Assembly (NCBI GenBank): GCA_900107575.1
Contig: FNQX01000005.1
Span: 1 to 64,000 of the forward strand
Origin: Lachnospiraceae bacterium NK3A20
Lineage (GTDB): Bacteria > Bacillota > Clostridia > Lachnospirales > Lachnospiraceae
Reading direction: 5' to 3'
Length of the DNA stretch: 64,000 nucleotides
Of this stretch, positions 8,947 through 17,487 are shown in pieces (position 1 is the first letter of the stretch; every line of letters starts with the position of its first letter). The notes beneath the pieces are model-generated. The model had not been told where the DNA came from. It saw only the letters and a program-made list of their open reading frames with translations, and did not search any database. A program made the translations under genes and the position numbers.

Positions 8947-10566
8947 ATGTTAAGAAAAAGTTGGTTTACCAAGGCGGCTGCGCTCGGACTATCCGCAGCC
9001 ATTCTGGCAGGCTGCGGCAGCGGCACGACGGGTTCGGCACCTGCAGCGGAAGGAAATACAGCTGACGACACGGCGTCGGGTGACGCAGAGAAGCTCAATG
9101 TCATGATCTGGGATCGCTCCAACGCGGCTTCCGGCACGACCATGGAGGACAACCCGCTGGCGAACTGGATCAAGGAGCAGGTAAAGGCAGAGTGTAATAT
9201 TGACCTTACCTTCACCTCGGTGCCCCGTTCCGGATCGGATGACAAGCTCAATACGATGATGACTGGCGGCAACGCGCCCGACGTGATCTTCACCTACGAG
9301 CAGAACCTGTTCGGCAACTATGCTTCTCAGGGCGGCCTGGCTGACCTGACGGATGCGCTCGCACAGTATGGCGACAATATCAACAAGTACATCGGCAATA
9401 TCCAGTACATGGGCCAGTATGATGGCAAACAGTATGCCATCATGAAGAGAAGAGGCTTCCAGATCCCGAGACACATCACCTACATCCGCAAGGACTGGCT
9501 GGATGCACTGGGACTTGACGTACCCAAGACGAAGGATGAGCTGATCGACGCCCTATATGCGTTCAAGGAAAAGAATCCCGGCGGTGTGGATCGCATCGTT
9601 CCCTGGGCCATGGGCGGTACAACGGATACCGAGAAGTTCTACCTGAACTTCGTCGGCTCCTACGTACCGGAACTCTCCGAGAAGGACGCTTACATCTACT
9701 CCGAGAACTTCCTCGTATTCGCGGACGGCGCCATCGACGGTCTGAAGGAAATGAATCAGCTGTACAACGATGGCATCATTTCCCCGGATTTCGCGGTGGA
9801 TACCACAAATGATCAGTTCAAACAGGACATGACCAGTGGTAACGCTGGTTTCTGCCTGGATGATTCTACGAACATCTTCGACTACATTCCGACACTGAAG
9901 GCTTCCGTTCCGGAAGCGGAGTTCGTACCACTCAACTGCCTGACGCTCCCTGACGGGAAGTCCTACAGGAATCCAACCGAGCCCCTGTACGGCATGTATG
10001 TCATGGTGCCTGCAACGTCGGAGGACAAGGTAAATGCTGCGGTCAGGTATCTGAACTGGATGTGCGATCCTACAGTGGCGGAGAACATTGAGTACACACC
10101 GGATCACACGAAGACGGACGGCGGCGCGCCAATCGCCCTGACGGAAGAGGAGATGGCTGCCAGGTCCTATCCCGGCACCCCGAACGATTACAACATCATC
10201 AACCAGCACTTCGATTTCGTAGATACGAGAGAAGGCCAGGTGTCCGCATGGGCAGAGCCGAACAAGAGCTGGGAAACCGAAGACTGGTTCGGACAGTTGT
10301 ACGACGTCTGCACCACGGATCAGTTCCTGTATCCGACGACGCCTACCGTGCTCGATGAAGAGGCACAGTACAAGTCCAACCTCACATCCATGATCATTGG
10401 CTATGTGTATAACTGCATCAGCTGCGCACCCGAGGAGTTCGAAGCGACCCAGCAGGCCGAGTATCAGAAGCTCCAGGATGCAGGCCTTGAGCAGATCCTG
10501 AAGGCAAGGGCGGATTACTATGACACCGGCGCTGTGGCAGAGTTCCAGCAGCAGGCCAATCAGTAA
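8947..10566 (+). CDS. Extracellular sugar-binding lipoprotein, LplA type
   Basis: This is the 539-residue solute-binding component of the importer. A lipoprotein signal peptide (residues 1-22) ends in the lipobox LAGC with the acylated Cys at position 23, so it is anchored on the outer face of the membrane. The mature protein fits a large type I carbohydrate-binding fold (MTGGNAPDVIFTYEQN, then YIRKDWLDALGLDVPKTKDEL). AAGGGGAC upstream supports the start. Given the neighbouring mannosidase and lyase-like genes, an oligosaccharide ligand is likely, but its identity cannot be read. A terminator follows at 10621. Confidence 0.93.
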   Translation: MLRKSWFTKAAALGLSAAILAGCGSGTTGSAPAAEGNTADDTASGDAEKLNVMIWDRSNAASGTTMEDNPLANWIKEQVKAECNIDLTFTSVPRSGSDDKLNTMMTGGNAPDVIFTYEQNLFGNYASQGGLADLTDALAQYGDNINKYIGNIQYMGQYDGKQYAIMKRRGFQIPRHITYIRKDWLDALGLDVPKTKDELIDALYAFKEKNPGGVDRIVPWAMGGTTDTEKFYLNFVGSYVPELSEKDAYIYSENFLVFADGAIDGLKEMNQLYNDGIISPDFAVDTTNDQFKQDMTSGNAGFCLDDSTNIFDYIPTLKASVPEAEFVPLNCLTLPDGKSYRNPTEPLYGMYVMVPATSEDKVNAAVRYLNWMCDPTVAENIEYTPDHTKTDGGAPIALTEEEMAARSYPGTPNDYNIINQHFDFVDTREGQVSAWAEPNKSWETEDWFGQLYDVCTTDQFLYPTTPTVLDEEAQYKSNLTSMIIGYVYNCISCAPEEFEATQQAEYQKLQDAGLEQILKARADYYDTGAVAEFQQQANQ

Positions 10567-10618
10567 TCAATAATCTATGTGTCTGCGACAGCCAGAAGCT
10601 GCCACACAAAAGTGAACA

Positions 10619-10656
10619 AAGGGAGCGGTCAGATCATTTGGCCGTTCCCTTTTTTA
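10619..10656 (+). terminator. Rho-independent terminator after the ABC importer
   Basis: GGGAGCGGTCA (from 10621) pairs with TGGCCGTTCCC with one or two wobbles or mismatches around a short loop. A run of six T follows at 10650-10656. It closes the importer operon. Confidence 0.85.
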
Positions 10657-10728
10657 TCAGGAGAGACAGCCGGATATTGGGCTGTAGCCCCTGATAAGGA
10701 AAATATCAGGCAAGAAAGCTTAAGAATT

Positions 10729-12462
10729 ATGTCCAAAGAAACGAAATTCCTGTCGACGGCGCTCTGCCTTCTGCAGGGAAAATATGATAAAGGTACGAGG
10801 GAAAGAGCACTGGTCGATGACATGACCCCGGAGCGGCTCCTGTCTCTGATCAGAGAGGTCCGAACAGCGCAGGGACTGACCAATGTGCGGGATGCCAAGC
10901 TCCCCGAGTACAGGGAGGAAGTGGGTGTACCACAGTTCCAGGGGATCTCCTGCACAGCAGGGCTCCACGTGAGAACGATCAAAGAGAATGGGGCAGGTAC
11001 CCCGGCCGAGGTGAAGCTCTTCCGCCTCCTCCCTGGGGAAACGCCGGAGAATTTCAACCGCGTCAATGGCAGGATCACGATGTCACGGTTCATGACAGAT
11101 CTGGACGGGAAACTGGACTGCGTCATACCGGAGGGCAGATATGTCGTCGAGGTGTCGAAAGGCAGCGAATATGTCATCCTGCGCGATTCCTTCACGGTAG
11201 AGGAGAAGGAGAGCGTGAGCAAAGATTACACGTTGCACCGGTTCATTGACCTCTCTTCCCTGGGCTGGTACGCGGGGGATCTTCATCACCACAGCGTATA
11301 TTCGAGTCCTGCCTATGGCGGAACGGACGATGTCAGGGAATCGGCAGAGGAGGTGGCGTGCTCCATGCGGGCCGCAGGACTTACCTTTGGCGCGCTCTCG
11401 GACCATCATAATGTTTACAATCACGCCGTCTGGAGAAAACAACAGACGCCCGATTTCCTTCCAATTGTCTCCAAAGAGATCTCTACCTCCAATGGTCATG
11501 TCTTATCGCTCGGCGTAGACGAAGACGTGATCTACCGGATTCCTTCCGATGAGGACAGGAATGAGGGGGCTCTTCGCAGGGAATTCTATCGCATTGTACG
11601 CCAGATCAAAGATGATCAGGGACTTGCGCAGCTCAATCACCCCCGCGATCTGCAGACATCCATTTCCTGGAATCCCTCGATGTACGACATGATCGACATC
11701 TTTGATACGATGGAGATCTGGAACGGATCCAATCCGATGATGGCAGGCTCGACGAATGATCGCGCGTACCGGCTGTGGCTCCGGCTCCTTTCGCAGGATC
11801 GGTTCATCCCCGCGACAACGGGGAGCGATACACACAACATCCATGCCAATGACTATGCTGTCTTTATGGATGAGCTCATGGATTTCAGGAAGGAGCTGGC
11901 AGTCAGGCAAAGAGAGCTCACCATTGCCTTCCCGGAAGAGATCGCGTGCTACGCCCTCATTTTCGATGAGGTGCTGCCGATCCTGGAGAAGTGGGCAGAG
12001 ACCAACCTGTCGAGCGGCGGCGTCCGGACCTACATCCATGATCCTGACGCGTGTGGGGCGGCTGCCCCGGGGAATCAGGAAGAGGTACTAACCGCGCTTA
12101 GAAGAGGTCACAGCTTCCTCACGAACGACCCGATTCTGATCCCGTCCATCCACGACTTTTTGCCGGGAAGCCATATCAAAAGGAGCCGGGAGAGTGACCA
12201 GCTGGAAATGGAGATCCGGCTGTACTCCAATACGCCGCTCGAGAAGGTGAGCGTACACACACCGGACGGCGTGCTCCTCACCAGGGCGCTGGACAGTGAC
12301 AAGGCTGGAAGAGATCTCTCCGCGACCGGGAACCCAGCCTGGTACGATTACTCTTTCCGTGCAGAGCTGCCTGTGGGGGATGCGCACTATGTCTTCGTCA
12401 CGGCGATGAGCGACTGCACTGCCATGGCGATATCGAATCCGTTCATTCTGGATCCGAACTGA
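10729..12462 (+). CDS. PHP-domain metallohydrolase, CehA/McbA family
   Basis: From the ATG at 10729 this is a 577-residue protein. Residues 1-160 are an N-terminal beta-rich extension. The PHP fold begins at GDLHHHSVYSSP, continues with ALSDHHNV and LNHPRD, and ends with TTGSDTHNIHA. These supply the His/Asp ligands of a multinuclear metal site as in CehA/McbA-type phosphoesterases and hydrolases. A C-terminal beta region follows. The longer in-frame reading from 10579 runs through the terminator hairpin and is rejected. Its place in the locus suggests it releases a substituent from a sugar or processes a phosphoester, but no substrate can be assigned. Confidence 0.88.
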   Translation: MSKETKFLSTALCLLQGKYDKGTRERALVDDMTPERLLSLIREVRTAQGLTNVRDAKLPEYREEVGVPQFQGISCTAGLHVRTIKENGAGTPAEVKLFRLLPGETPENFNRVNGRITMSRFMTDLDGKLDCVIPEGRYVVEVSKGSEYVILRDSFTVEEKESVSKDYTLHRFIDLSSLGWYAGDLHHHSVYSSPAYGGTDDVRESAEEVACSMRAAGLTFGALSDHHNVYNHAVWRKQQTPDFLPIVSKEISTSNGHVLSLGVDEDVIYRIPSDEDRNEGALRREFYRIVRQIKDDQGLAQLNHPRDLQTSISWNPSMYDMIDIFDTMEIWNGSNPMMAGSTNDRAYRLWLRLLSQDRFIPATTGSDTHNIHANDYAVFMDELMDFRKELAVRQRELTIAFPEEIACYALIFDEVLPILEKWAETNLSSGGVRTYIHDPDACGAAAPGNQEEVLTALRRGHSFLTNDPILIPSIHDFLPGSHIKRSRESDQLEMEIRLYSNTPLEKVSVHTPDGVLLTRALDSDKAGRDLSATGNPAWYDYSFRAELPVGDAHYVFVTAMSDCTAMAISNPFILDPN

Positions 12463-13372
12463 TGCGTGAGAGGTGCAGCTGTGCCTGGCGGTAGGCCCGC
12501 GGTGACATGCCGCTGATACGGTTAAAGGTACGGTTGAACTGAGAGAACGAGGTGAAGCCACAGCGTTCCGCGACGTCTGCTATTTTCTCATCAGAGGAGG
12601 AGAGCAGGTACTGGGCATTCTTGATCCTGGTCTCCTGTATGTAGGCGGTCAGATTGAAATGCGTCGTCGCCTTGAATTCCCGCGAGAGGTAGCTTGGGCT
12701 GATGTAGAACTGCTCCGAAAGCGAGTTCAGCGTCAGATCCTCGCTGTAATGGGAGTGGATGTAGGCCGAGATCTCGTAGATTTTCTGCTCGATTGAGGTG
12801 TAGGTCTCATCGTTCTCATAGCGGTTCGCGCCGGGCGTCTTCGAAAGGTCATACAGTGTGTACAGGAATTCTTGGAATTTCGTATGAATGTAGAACTCAT
12901 CCGCGGGAGTGCCGTAATACGAATGACTGTCGGAGAACCGGAAGATATCGTTTAAGAGATCGTAGAGGCGGTTGCGATCCTCGAAATCGAAGCGGTAGAT
13001 CGGCACCTTCTCGTGGAAGGGCTGCAGGATTTCGCGGTACGCCGCCTGTGTATCCGGACGGTTCAGCGGAAACATGAAATCAATGACGATGCGTTTCGAC
13101 GGATCGCCCTTGTAATAGATGGATTTGTGCATGACGGAGGGTGCGAGGCAGACAATGTCGCCCTCGCGGATCGCATACGGAATGCCGTCGATGAGGTGGG
13201 AAGCGGCAGGCGCGAGAAGGATCAGCAGCTCATAGAAGATATGAAGGTGCTGGAAGGCCATGTTGACTTCCTCGGAACGCACATCGTAGTCGAAATAGTA
13301 GTAGGTCTCGTGCTCGATGTCGTTGATAATCGTATAGTGTTTGTCATTATAAAGTAAATTGTTGATCAGCAT
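12443..13372 (-). CDS. AraC-family transcriptional regulator
   Basis: This 309-residue AraC regulator has an N-terminal cupin-type sensor (about residues 35-120) and a C-terminal pair of helix-turn-helix motifs, with SEQFYISPSYLSREFKATTH and VAERCGFTSFSQFNRTF. It is a distinct paralogue of the regulator at 132-962. Its 3' end overlaps the end of the PHP gene by 20 bases in convergent orientation. It is divergent from the ROK gene at 13447 across 74 bases, so it most likely controls the ROK plus second 558-residue enzyme operon. Confidence 0.93.
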   Translation of the reverse strand: MLINNLLYNDKHYTIINDIEHETYYYFDYDVRSEEVNMAFQHLHIFYELLILLAPAASHLIDGIPYAIREGDIVCLAPSVMHKSIYYKGDPSKRIVIDFMFPLNRPDTQAAYREILQPFHEKVPIYRFDFEDRNRLYDLLNDIFRFSDSHSYYGTPADEFYIHTKFQEFLYTLYDLSKTPGANRYENDETYTSIEQKIYEISAYIHSHYSEDLTLNSLSEQFYISPSYLSREFKATTHFNLTAYIQETRIKNAQYLLSSSDEKIADVAERCGFTSFSQFNRTFNRISGMSPRAYRQAQLHLSRISSDPE

Positions 13373-13446
13373 ATGATTCAGTATACATCATTCACCATAC
13401 AGGTAGAAAGATAGGATCATTCAGGGAAAGCAGAGGTTGCCGGCTC

Positions 13447-14460
13447 ATGGGAGCACACAGGAACGTACATAAGGCAGAGTACAGAATCGGTGTCGATGTC
13501 GGAGGAACGAATATCGCAGTGGGTATCGTGGACGATCACTACAGGATCGTGACGAAGACCTCTGTCCCGACACGCGACGCGGCGGCACCGGAAGAGATGG
13601 TCGAGGCGATCATGAGTACCTGCAGACAGCTGATGCAGCAGGCGCGAGTTTCGGGAGATGAGATCGTATCCATTGGCATCGGGGTGCCGGGGACAGCGAA
13701 CCAGGAGACGGGCGCCGTAGAATACGCCAACAATCTCGGCTTCACGGACGTGCCGTTCATGCCTATGATACGGACTGCGTTCGGAGAACCGCTGCGGGGG
13801 GTGATCCATTTCGACAACGATGCCAATGCGGCGGCGATTGGAGAGTACCTTGCGGGGAACTACAGGGAGAAATCCTTCATCATGGTCACGATCGGCACGG
13901 GCATCGGCGGCGGCATTATCTACAACGGCAGGATTGTACGCGGCGTCAATTACGCGGCCGGAGAATTCGGACATATGTCCATCAACGTGGAGGATGGTGT
14001 TACCTGCAACTGCGGACGGCGCGGCTGCTGGGAGAATTACGCCTCTGCCGCAGCCCTCATCCGGCAGGCAAGAGAGGCGATGACAAATGCGACAGACAGG
14101 AGCGGCGCACTGTGGAAACTCTCCGGTGGAGCGCCGGACAAGATTGACGGGAGGCTCTTCTTCGAGGCGGTACGGGAGGAAGATCCTCTGGCACTGAAGG
14201 TACTGGAGAAGTTCGTCGGGTATCTTGCAGAAGGCATTACCAATCTGGTCAATATCTTCCAGCCGGAAGTGATCGTGCTCTCCGGCGGGATCACGCGAGC
14301 CGGGGATCTCTTCCTGCCGGCGCTCAAAGAGAAGGTACTGGCAAACGTTTATTCCAGAGACAGTGCGGTCAATACGAAGATCCGAATCGCGGATGCGATT
14401 CCGGATGCCGGAGATGTCGGCATTATCGGTGCAGCCGTGATGGACAGAGGGGAGGCATAA
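13447..14460 (+). CDS. ROK-family sugar kinase (glucokinase-like)
   Basis: This 337-residue ROK protein has the phosphate-binding start IGVDVGGTNIAVGIV (from about residue 14), the ROK body GTGIGGGIIYNGRIVRG, and the Zn motif CNCGRRGCWENYAS. It has no N-terminal winged helix, so it is a kinase rather than an NagC/Xyl repressor. It would phosphorylate a hexose freed in the cytosol. Its TAA stop overlaps the ATG of the next gene by one base (TAATG), so translation is coupled. The exact sugar, such as glucose, mannose or an amino sugar, is undetermined. Confidence 0.92.
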   Translation: MGAHRNVHKAEYRIGVDVGGTNIAVGIVDDHYRIVTKTSVPTRDAAAPEEMVEAIMSTCRQLMQQARVSGDEIVSIGIGVPGTANQETGAVEYANNLGFTDVPFMPMIRTAFGEPLRGVIHFDNDANAAAIGEYLAGNYREKSFIMVTIGTGIGGGIIYNGRIVRGVNYAAGEFGHMSINVEDGVTCNCGRRGCWENYASAAALIRQAREAMTNATDRSGALWKLSGGAPDKIDGRLFFEAVREEDPLALKVLEKFVGYLAEGITNLVNIFQPEVIVLSGGITRAGDLFLPALKEKVLANVYSRDSAVNTKIRIADAIPDAGDVGIIGAAVMDRGEA

Positions 14461-16136
14461 TGGAACAGCATTATCAGATCATTGTGAGAGATACGGAGGA
14501 GAGAGTGCTCTCTTCCATGAGTCGGCAGTGCATGGAGAAGGCGAGCCCATTCTACGGCTCCTTCGCGGATAAGGATGAGATTGTACAGGCGAAATATACG
14601 GCTTATCGCTGCGTATCCATGATCTCCTGTTACTGCTGCCGGGATTCCCGCTTCTATCGCAGCGGCAAACTGTATCAGAGGATTGAGGCGGCCCTTTCCT
14701 ATATTGAAAAGGCACAGCATGAGAATGGTCTGTTCGACTATGTCACCTGTAATTTCTTCTCTGCACCGGATACGGCGTTCATCACGAAGAAGCTCCTGCC
14801 GACCTTCGAGTATCTGAAGAGCCTTACAGCGCCTTCCGAAGAGGAGAAGAGAATCTGCGAACAGCTGGATAAGATCATTCACAAGGCGGCAAAAGGAATT
14901 GCTGGCGGTGGCTTCCATACGCCGAATCATCGCTGGGCGATCGCATCCGTACTGCTCAAAACCTGGCAGATCTATGGAGATCCGGAGCTCCGGAAGAGAG
15001 CGGAGCAGTACCTTGCCGAAGGCATCGACTGCAATGAGGATGGAGAATACTCGGAGAAGAGCGCCGGCAACTATAACCGCATCAACAACGACGCGATGAT
15101 CGCAATCGGCGAAGTAACAGGGGATCCGCAGTATGAGGAGTACGTTATCCGGAATCTGAATATGATGCTCCATTACTGGGAACCGGACGGGTCAATATTC
15201 ACCGCAAACTCTACCAGATACGACAAGGACAGGCTGACCTATCCGAAGAACTATTACAACGAATACATGCTGATGGGAGAGAGACACCACATCCCGGCCT
15301 TCCTTCAGATGTGCAATCGTATCATGGACATCTGCGATGACAAGGGACTGCTCGCACCGGATCTTCTGAATTACTATCTGCTGCACCCGGAGTGGAGGCA
15401 GACCGAAGAGGCGGAAAGTTACCAGGATGAAGATTACCGGGTATACTATAGAAATTCCGGTATCGTCAGGGTGCATTCCAAAGATTATACCTTCACTGTT
15501 ATGAAGGATAAGACGGACTTCCTCTATTTCCATGATGGCACGATCAAGGTGGCAATGAAGGTAGCGGGATCGTTTGTTCAGTACCGTGCGTTCTCCGGTA
15601 GATCCATGGAGGAGATCCCTGGCGGCTACCATCTGCATCAGACCATGCGCGGCTGGTATTATCTGCCGTGGACCGACGAACAAAGGCCGGATACTTCTGA
15701 CTGGTGGCAGATGGATAATAACAGACGCGATAAGACCGAAGGCCCCGATATGGACATAGATGTCTATGTGACCGAGTCCGAACAGAGGGATGGGGTAGAT
15801 GTGCGTGTTGTGACCGGGGGCGTCGACGGAGCTCCCTGGAGAATTGAGATTGCTGTGATGGGAGCTGATTTCCTGCAGAATGAGAACGTGGCGCAGTACC
15901 TGCGAGGCGGGGAAGCGATCACGATCCGCAAAGGAATGACCCGGGTTCAGAATGAACGCGATGCCATTATCATCGGACCGGCCTTCGGAGAACATCACTT
16001 CATGGAAGGCAAGGAGGATTCGGAAGGCAGGATGGCAGGTGCCTCCACGATCTATTTCACGGCTTACACGGGATTCGACCAGACGATACAGCTGCGCAAT
16101 GTCAGAACGCAGCTGGAGAGGGAGAACCGGCTGTAG
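14460..16136 (+). CDS. Heparinase II/III-like or GH154-like carbohydrate enzyme, copy 2
   Basis: This 558-residue protein is collinear with the one at 1156. Both start MEQHY and share GGFHTPNHRWAI, the AEGIDCNEDGEYSEKSAGNYN block, HLHQTM.GWYYLPWTDE, SDWWQMDN and HHFMEGKEDSE. The two copies are clear paralogues but not a recent duplication, since substitutions run through the whole length. No signal peptide is seen. It is coupled to the ROK kinase. The pair may split related substrates of one imported oligosaccharide. The enzyme class is tentative, as for copy 1. Confidence 0.6.
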   Translation: MEQHYQIIVRDTEERVLSSMSRQCMEKASPFYGSFADKDEIVQAKYTAYRCVSMISCYCCRDSRFYRSGKLYQRIEAALSYIEKAQHENGLFDYVTCNFFSAPDTAFITKKLLPTFEYLKSLTAPSEEEKRICEQLDKIIHKAAKGIAGGGFHTPNHRWAIASVLLKTWQIYGDPELRKRAEQYLAEGIDCNEDGEYSEKSAGNYNRINNDAMIAIGEVTGDPQYEEYVIRNLNMMLHYWEPDGSIFTANSTRYDKDRLTYPKNYYNEYMLMGERHHIPAFLQMCNRIMDICDDKGLLAPDLLNYYLLHPEWRQTEEAESYQDEDYRVYYRNSGIVRVHSKDYTFTVMKDKTDFLYFHDGTIKVAMKVAGSFVQYRAFSGRSMEEIPGGYHLHQTMRGWYYLPWTDEQRPDTSDWWQMDNNRRDKTEGPDMDIDVYVTESEQRDGVDVRVVTGGVDGAPWRIEIAVMGADFLQNENVAQYLRGGEAITIRKGMTRVQNERDAIIIGPAFGEHHFMEGKEDSEGRMAGASTIYFTAYTGFDQTIQLRNVRTQLERENRL

Positions 16137-16145
16137 AGATCGGCT

Positions 16146-16215
16146 GTATCTGTTCAGTACAGCCCGAAGCAAAAGCCCAAGGGTTTGCTTCTCCGGGCGT
16201 TCCAAAGCAGATATT
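16146..16215 (+). repeat. REP-like hairpin repeat, copy 1
   Basis: This is one of six copies of a dispersed element with shared blocks GTATCTGTTCAG, CAGCCCGAAGCA, a variable loop, TTGCT.CTCCGGGCGT and CCAAAG...ATATT. The GC-rich blocks pair with each other around the CCCAAGGG centre, giving a hairpin. It lies between two convergent genes. Confidence 0.75.
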
Positions 16216-16265
16216 CAGCAGGCATGTCGCACTTTTGCGAAGCAAAATCTGCATGTGCGGCGCGC

Positions 16266-16296
16266 ATAACAGTTCAGAACTATCGGTTCTGTTATG
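16266..16296. terminator. Stem-loop downstream of the minus-strand DMT gene
   Basis: ATAACAG...AGAAC, a 5-base loop, then GTTCTGTTAT forms a stem with a small bulge. The same TAACAGTTCAGAA core makes a perfect 14-bp stem at 35910-35944 and half a copy at about 27945. It lies just 3' of the DMT exporter and may act as its terminator, although no clear T-run is present. Confidence 0.45.
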
Positions 16297-16301
16297 ATTT
16301 G

Positions 16302-17360
16302 CTATTCCAGATCGTCCGGATCGTCGGAGCGCGCGGAAAGAAAACGCGGGAAGAGCTGCTCCACGGGGAGCTCCGAAAGGAGGATGGCGGCGAACATGAG
16401 AGCACAGCCGATGCCTTCGCGAAGGCGCAGGGTCTGCCCCAGGATGAGCCAGCCGCCCAGGGCGGAGAATACGCTCTCCATGCACATCGCAAGGGACGCG
16501 ACGGTGGGATTCAGTCTCTGCTGGCCAATGGACTGCAGGGAGTAGCCAACGGCACTCGACATGATCCCGGCATAGAGGATCGGGACGGCGGCAGCGCGCA
16601 GTCCCTCGATCGTAGGATGCTCGAAGAGGAGCATCAGGACGGCTGCGATGACCAGTTCAACGACGAACTGCAGGAAGGTGAGACGCAGGGCGCCAACCCT
16701 CGTCACATAGTGGGAGACGAAGAGGATCTGGCAGGAGAAACCGAAGGCGCTGCCAAGGGTTAAGAGATCCCCGATGGAGATGCTCTCGAAGCCGTTCGTC
16801 ATGCACAGGAGATAGAGGCCGACCACGCAGAGCGCGATGCAGAGCCAGATCTTACCGGACTGACGCCTCCTCAGAATGAGCAGAGTGATGACCGGAACGA
16901 TGACGACATAGAGGGCGGTGATGAAGCCGGACTTTGCAGTCGTCGTATAGGCGATGCCGATCTGCTGCATACCGCTCGCGACGCACAGGAAGATGCCACA
17001 GATGATGCCGGCCTTCCAGTCGCTCCACCAAGGAAAAATGGAAGCTTTCGTGGTGTGGCGCTGCCTGCCGGTGCCATGCCGTGAAGTCTTTGCGATCTCG
17101 ACCGGAAGCACCGTATCATTCGGGTGATTTGTATCTGCTGCCTGCGGATTGCTGTCGATACGTTGCTTATCTATGTAGATTACGAAGGGGAGCATGACGA
17201 GGACGGCGAGGATGCTCCTTGCCGTCAGGAAGGTCCAGCCGCCGACGTAGTCGGCGCCGATAGACTGGGCGGAGAAGGCCATGCCCCAGATGAAGGCTGC
17301 GAGGAGCAGCATGCCGGTGTGCAGGATATCTTTATAGAGTTGCCGCCTGTTGTGAGTCAT
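16302..17360 (-). CDS. DMT-superfamily (EamA) transporter
   Basis: This 352-residue membrane protein has about ten transmembrane segments in two EamA halves. The first half opens with MLLAAFIWGMAFSAQSIG; the second ends with SVFSALGGWLILGQTLRLREGIG, both typical of drug/metabolite exporters. An unusual polar insert (about residues 65-105, RIDSNPQAADTN... and RHTTKASIFPWW) sits after the second helix. Substrate is unknown. It lies downstream of the InlB-repeat gene on the same strand, separated by 127 bases. Confidence 0.9.
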   Translation of the reverse strand: MTHNRRQLYKDILHTGMLLLAAFIWGMAFSAQSIGADYVGGWTFLTARSILAVLVMLPFVIYIDKQRIDSNPQAADTNHPNDTVLPVEIAKTSRHGTGRQRHTTKASIFPWWSDWKAGIICGIFLCVASGMQQIGIAYTTTAKSGFITALYVVIVPVITLLILRRRQSGKIWLCIALCVVGLYLLCMTNGFESISIGDLLTLGSAFGFSCQILFVSHYVTRVGALRLTFLQFVVELVIAAVLMLLFEHPTIEGLRAAAVPILYAGIMSSAVGYSLQSIGQQRLNPTVASLAMCMESVFSALGGWLILGQTLRLREGIGCALMFAAILLSELPVEQLFPRFLSARSDDPDDLE

Positions 17361-17415
17361 GTCTCTATTCTTTGCGTAGATTCGTTGCCGCTTCGCTGCG
17401 CCAAACGTTTATGAG

Positions 17416-17470
17416 ACTATCAACCTGCCGGAATCTGTCACAGACTGGGAGCAAGAGGACGTTGATAGTT
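17416..17470. repeat. Inverted repeat between the InlB-repeat and DMT genes
   Basis: ACTATCAAC at 17416-17424 and GTTGATAGT at 17462-17470 are perfect 9-bp inverted arms with a 37-base gap. It may be a weak terminator for the minus-strand InlB-repeat gene or a regulator site. There is no T-run. Confidence 0.35.
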
Positions 17471-17487
17471 CTGGCACAGGGATGGTC

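Noticed and set aside
10579-10728. N-terminal extension of the PHP protein
   Set aside because: It would be translated through the terminator hairpin of the ABC operon and has no family similarity.
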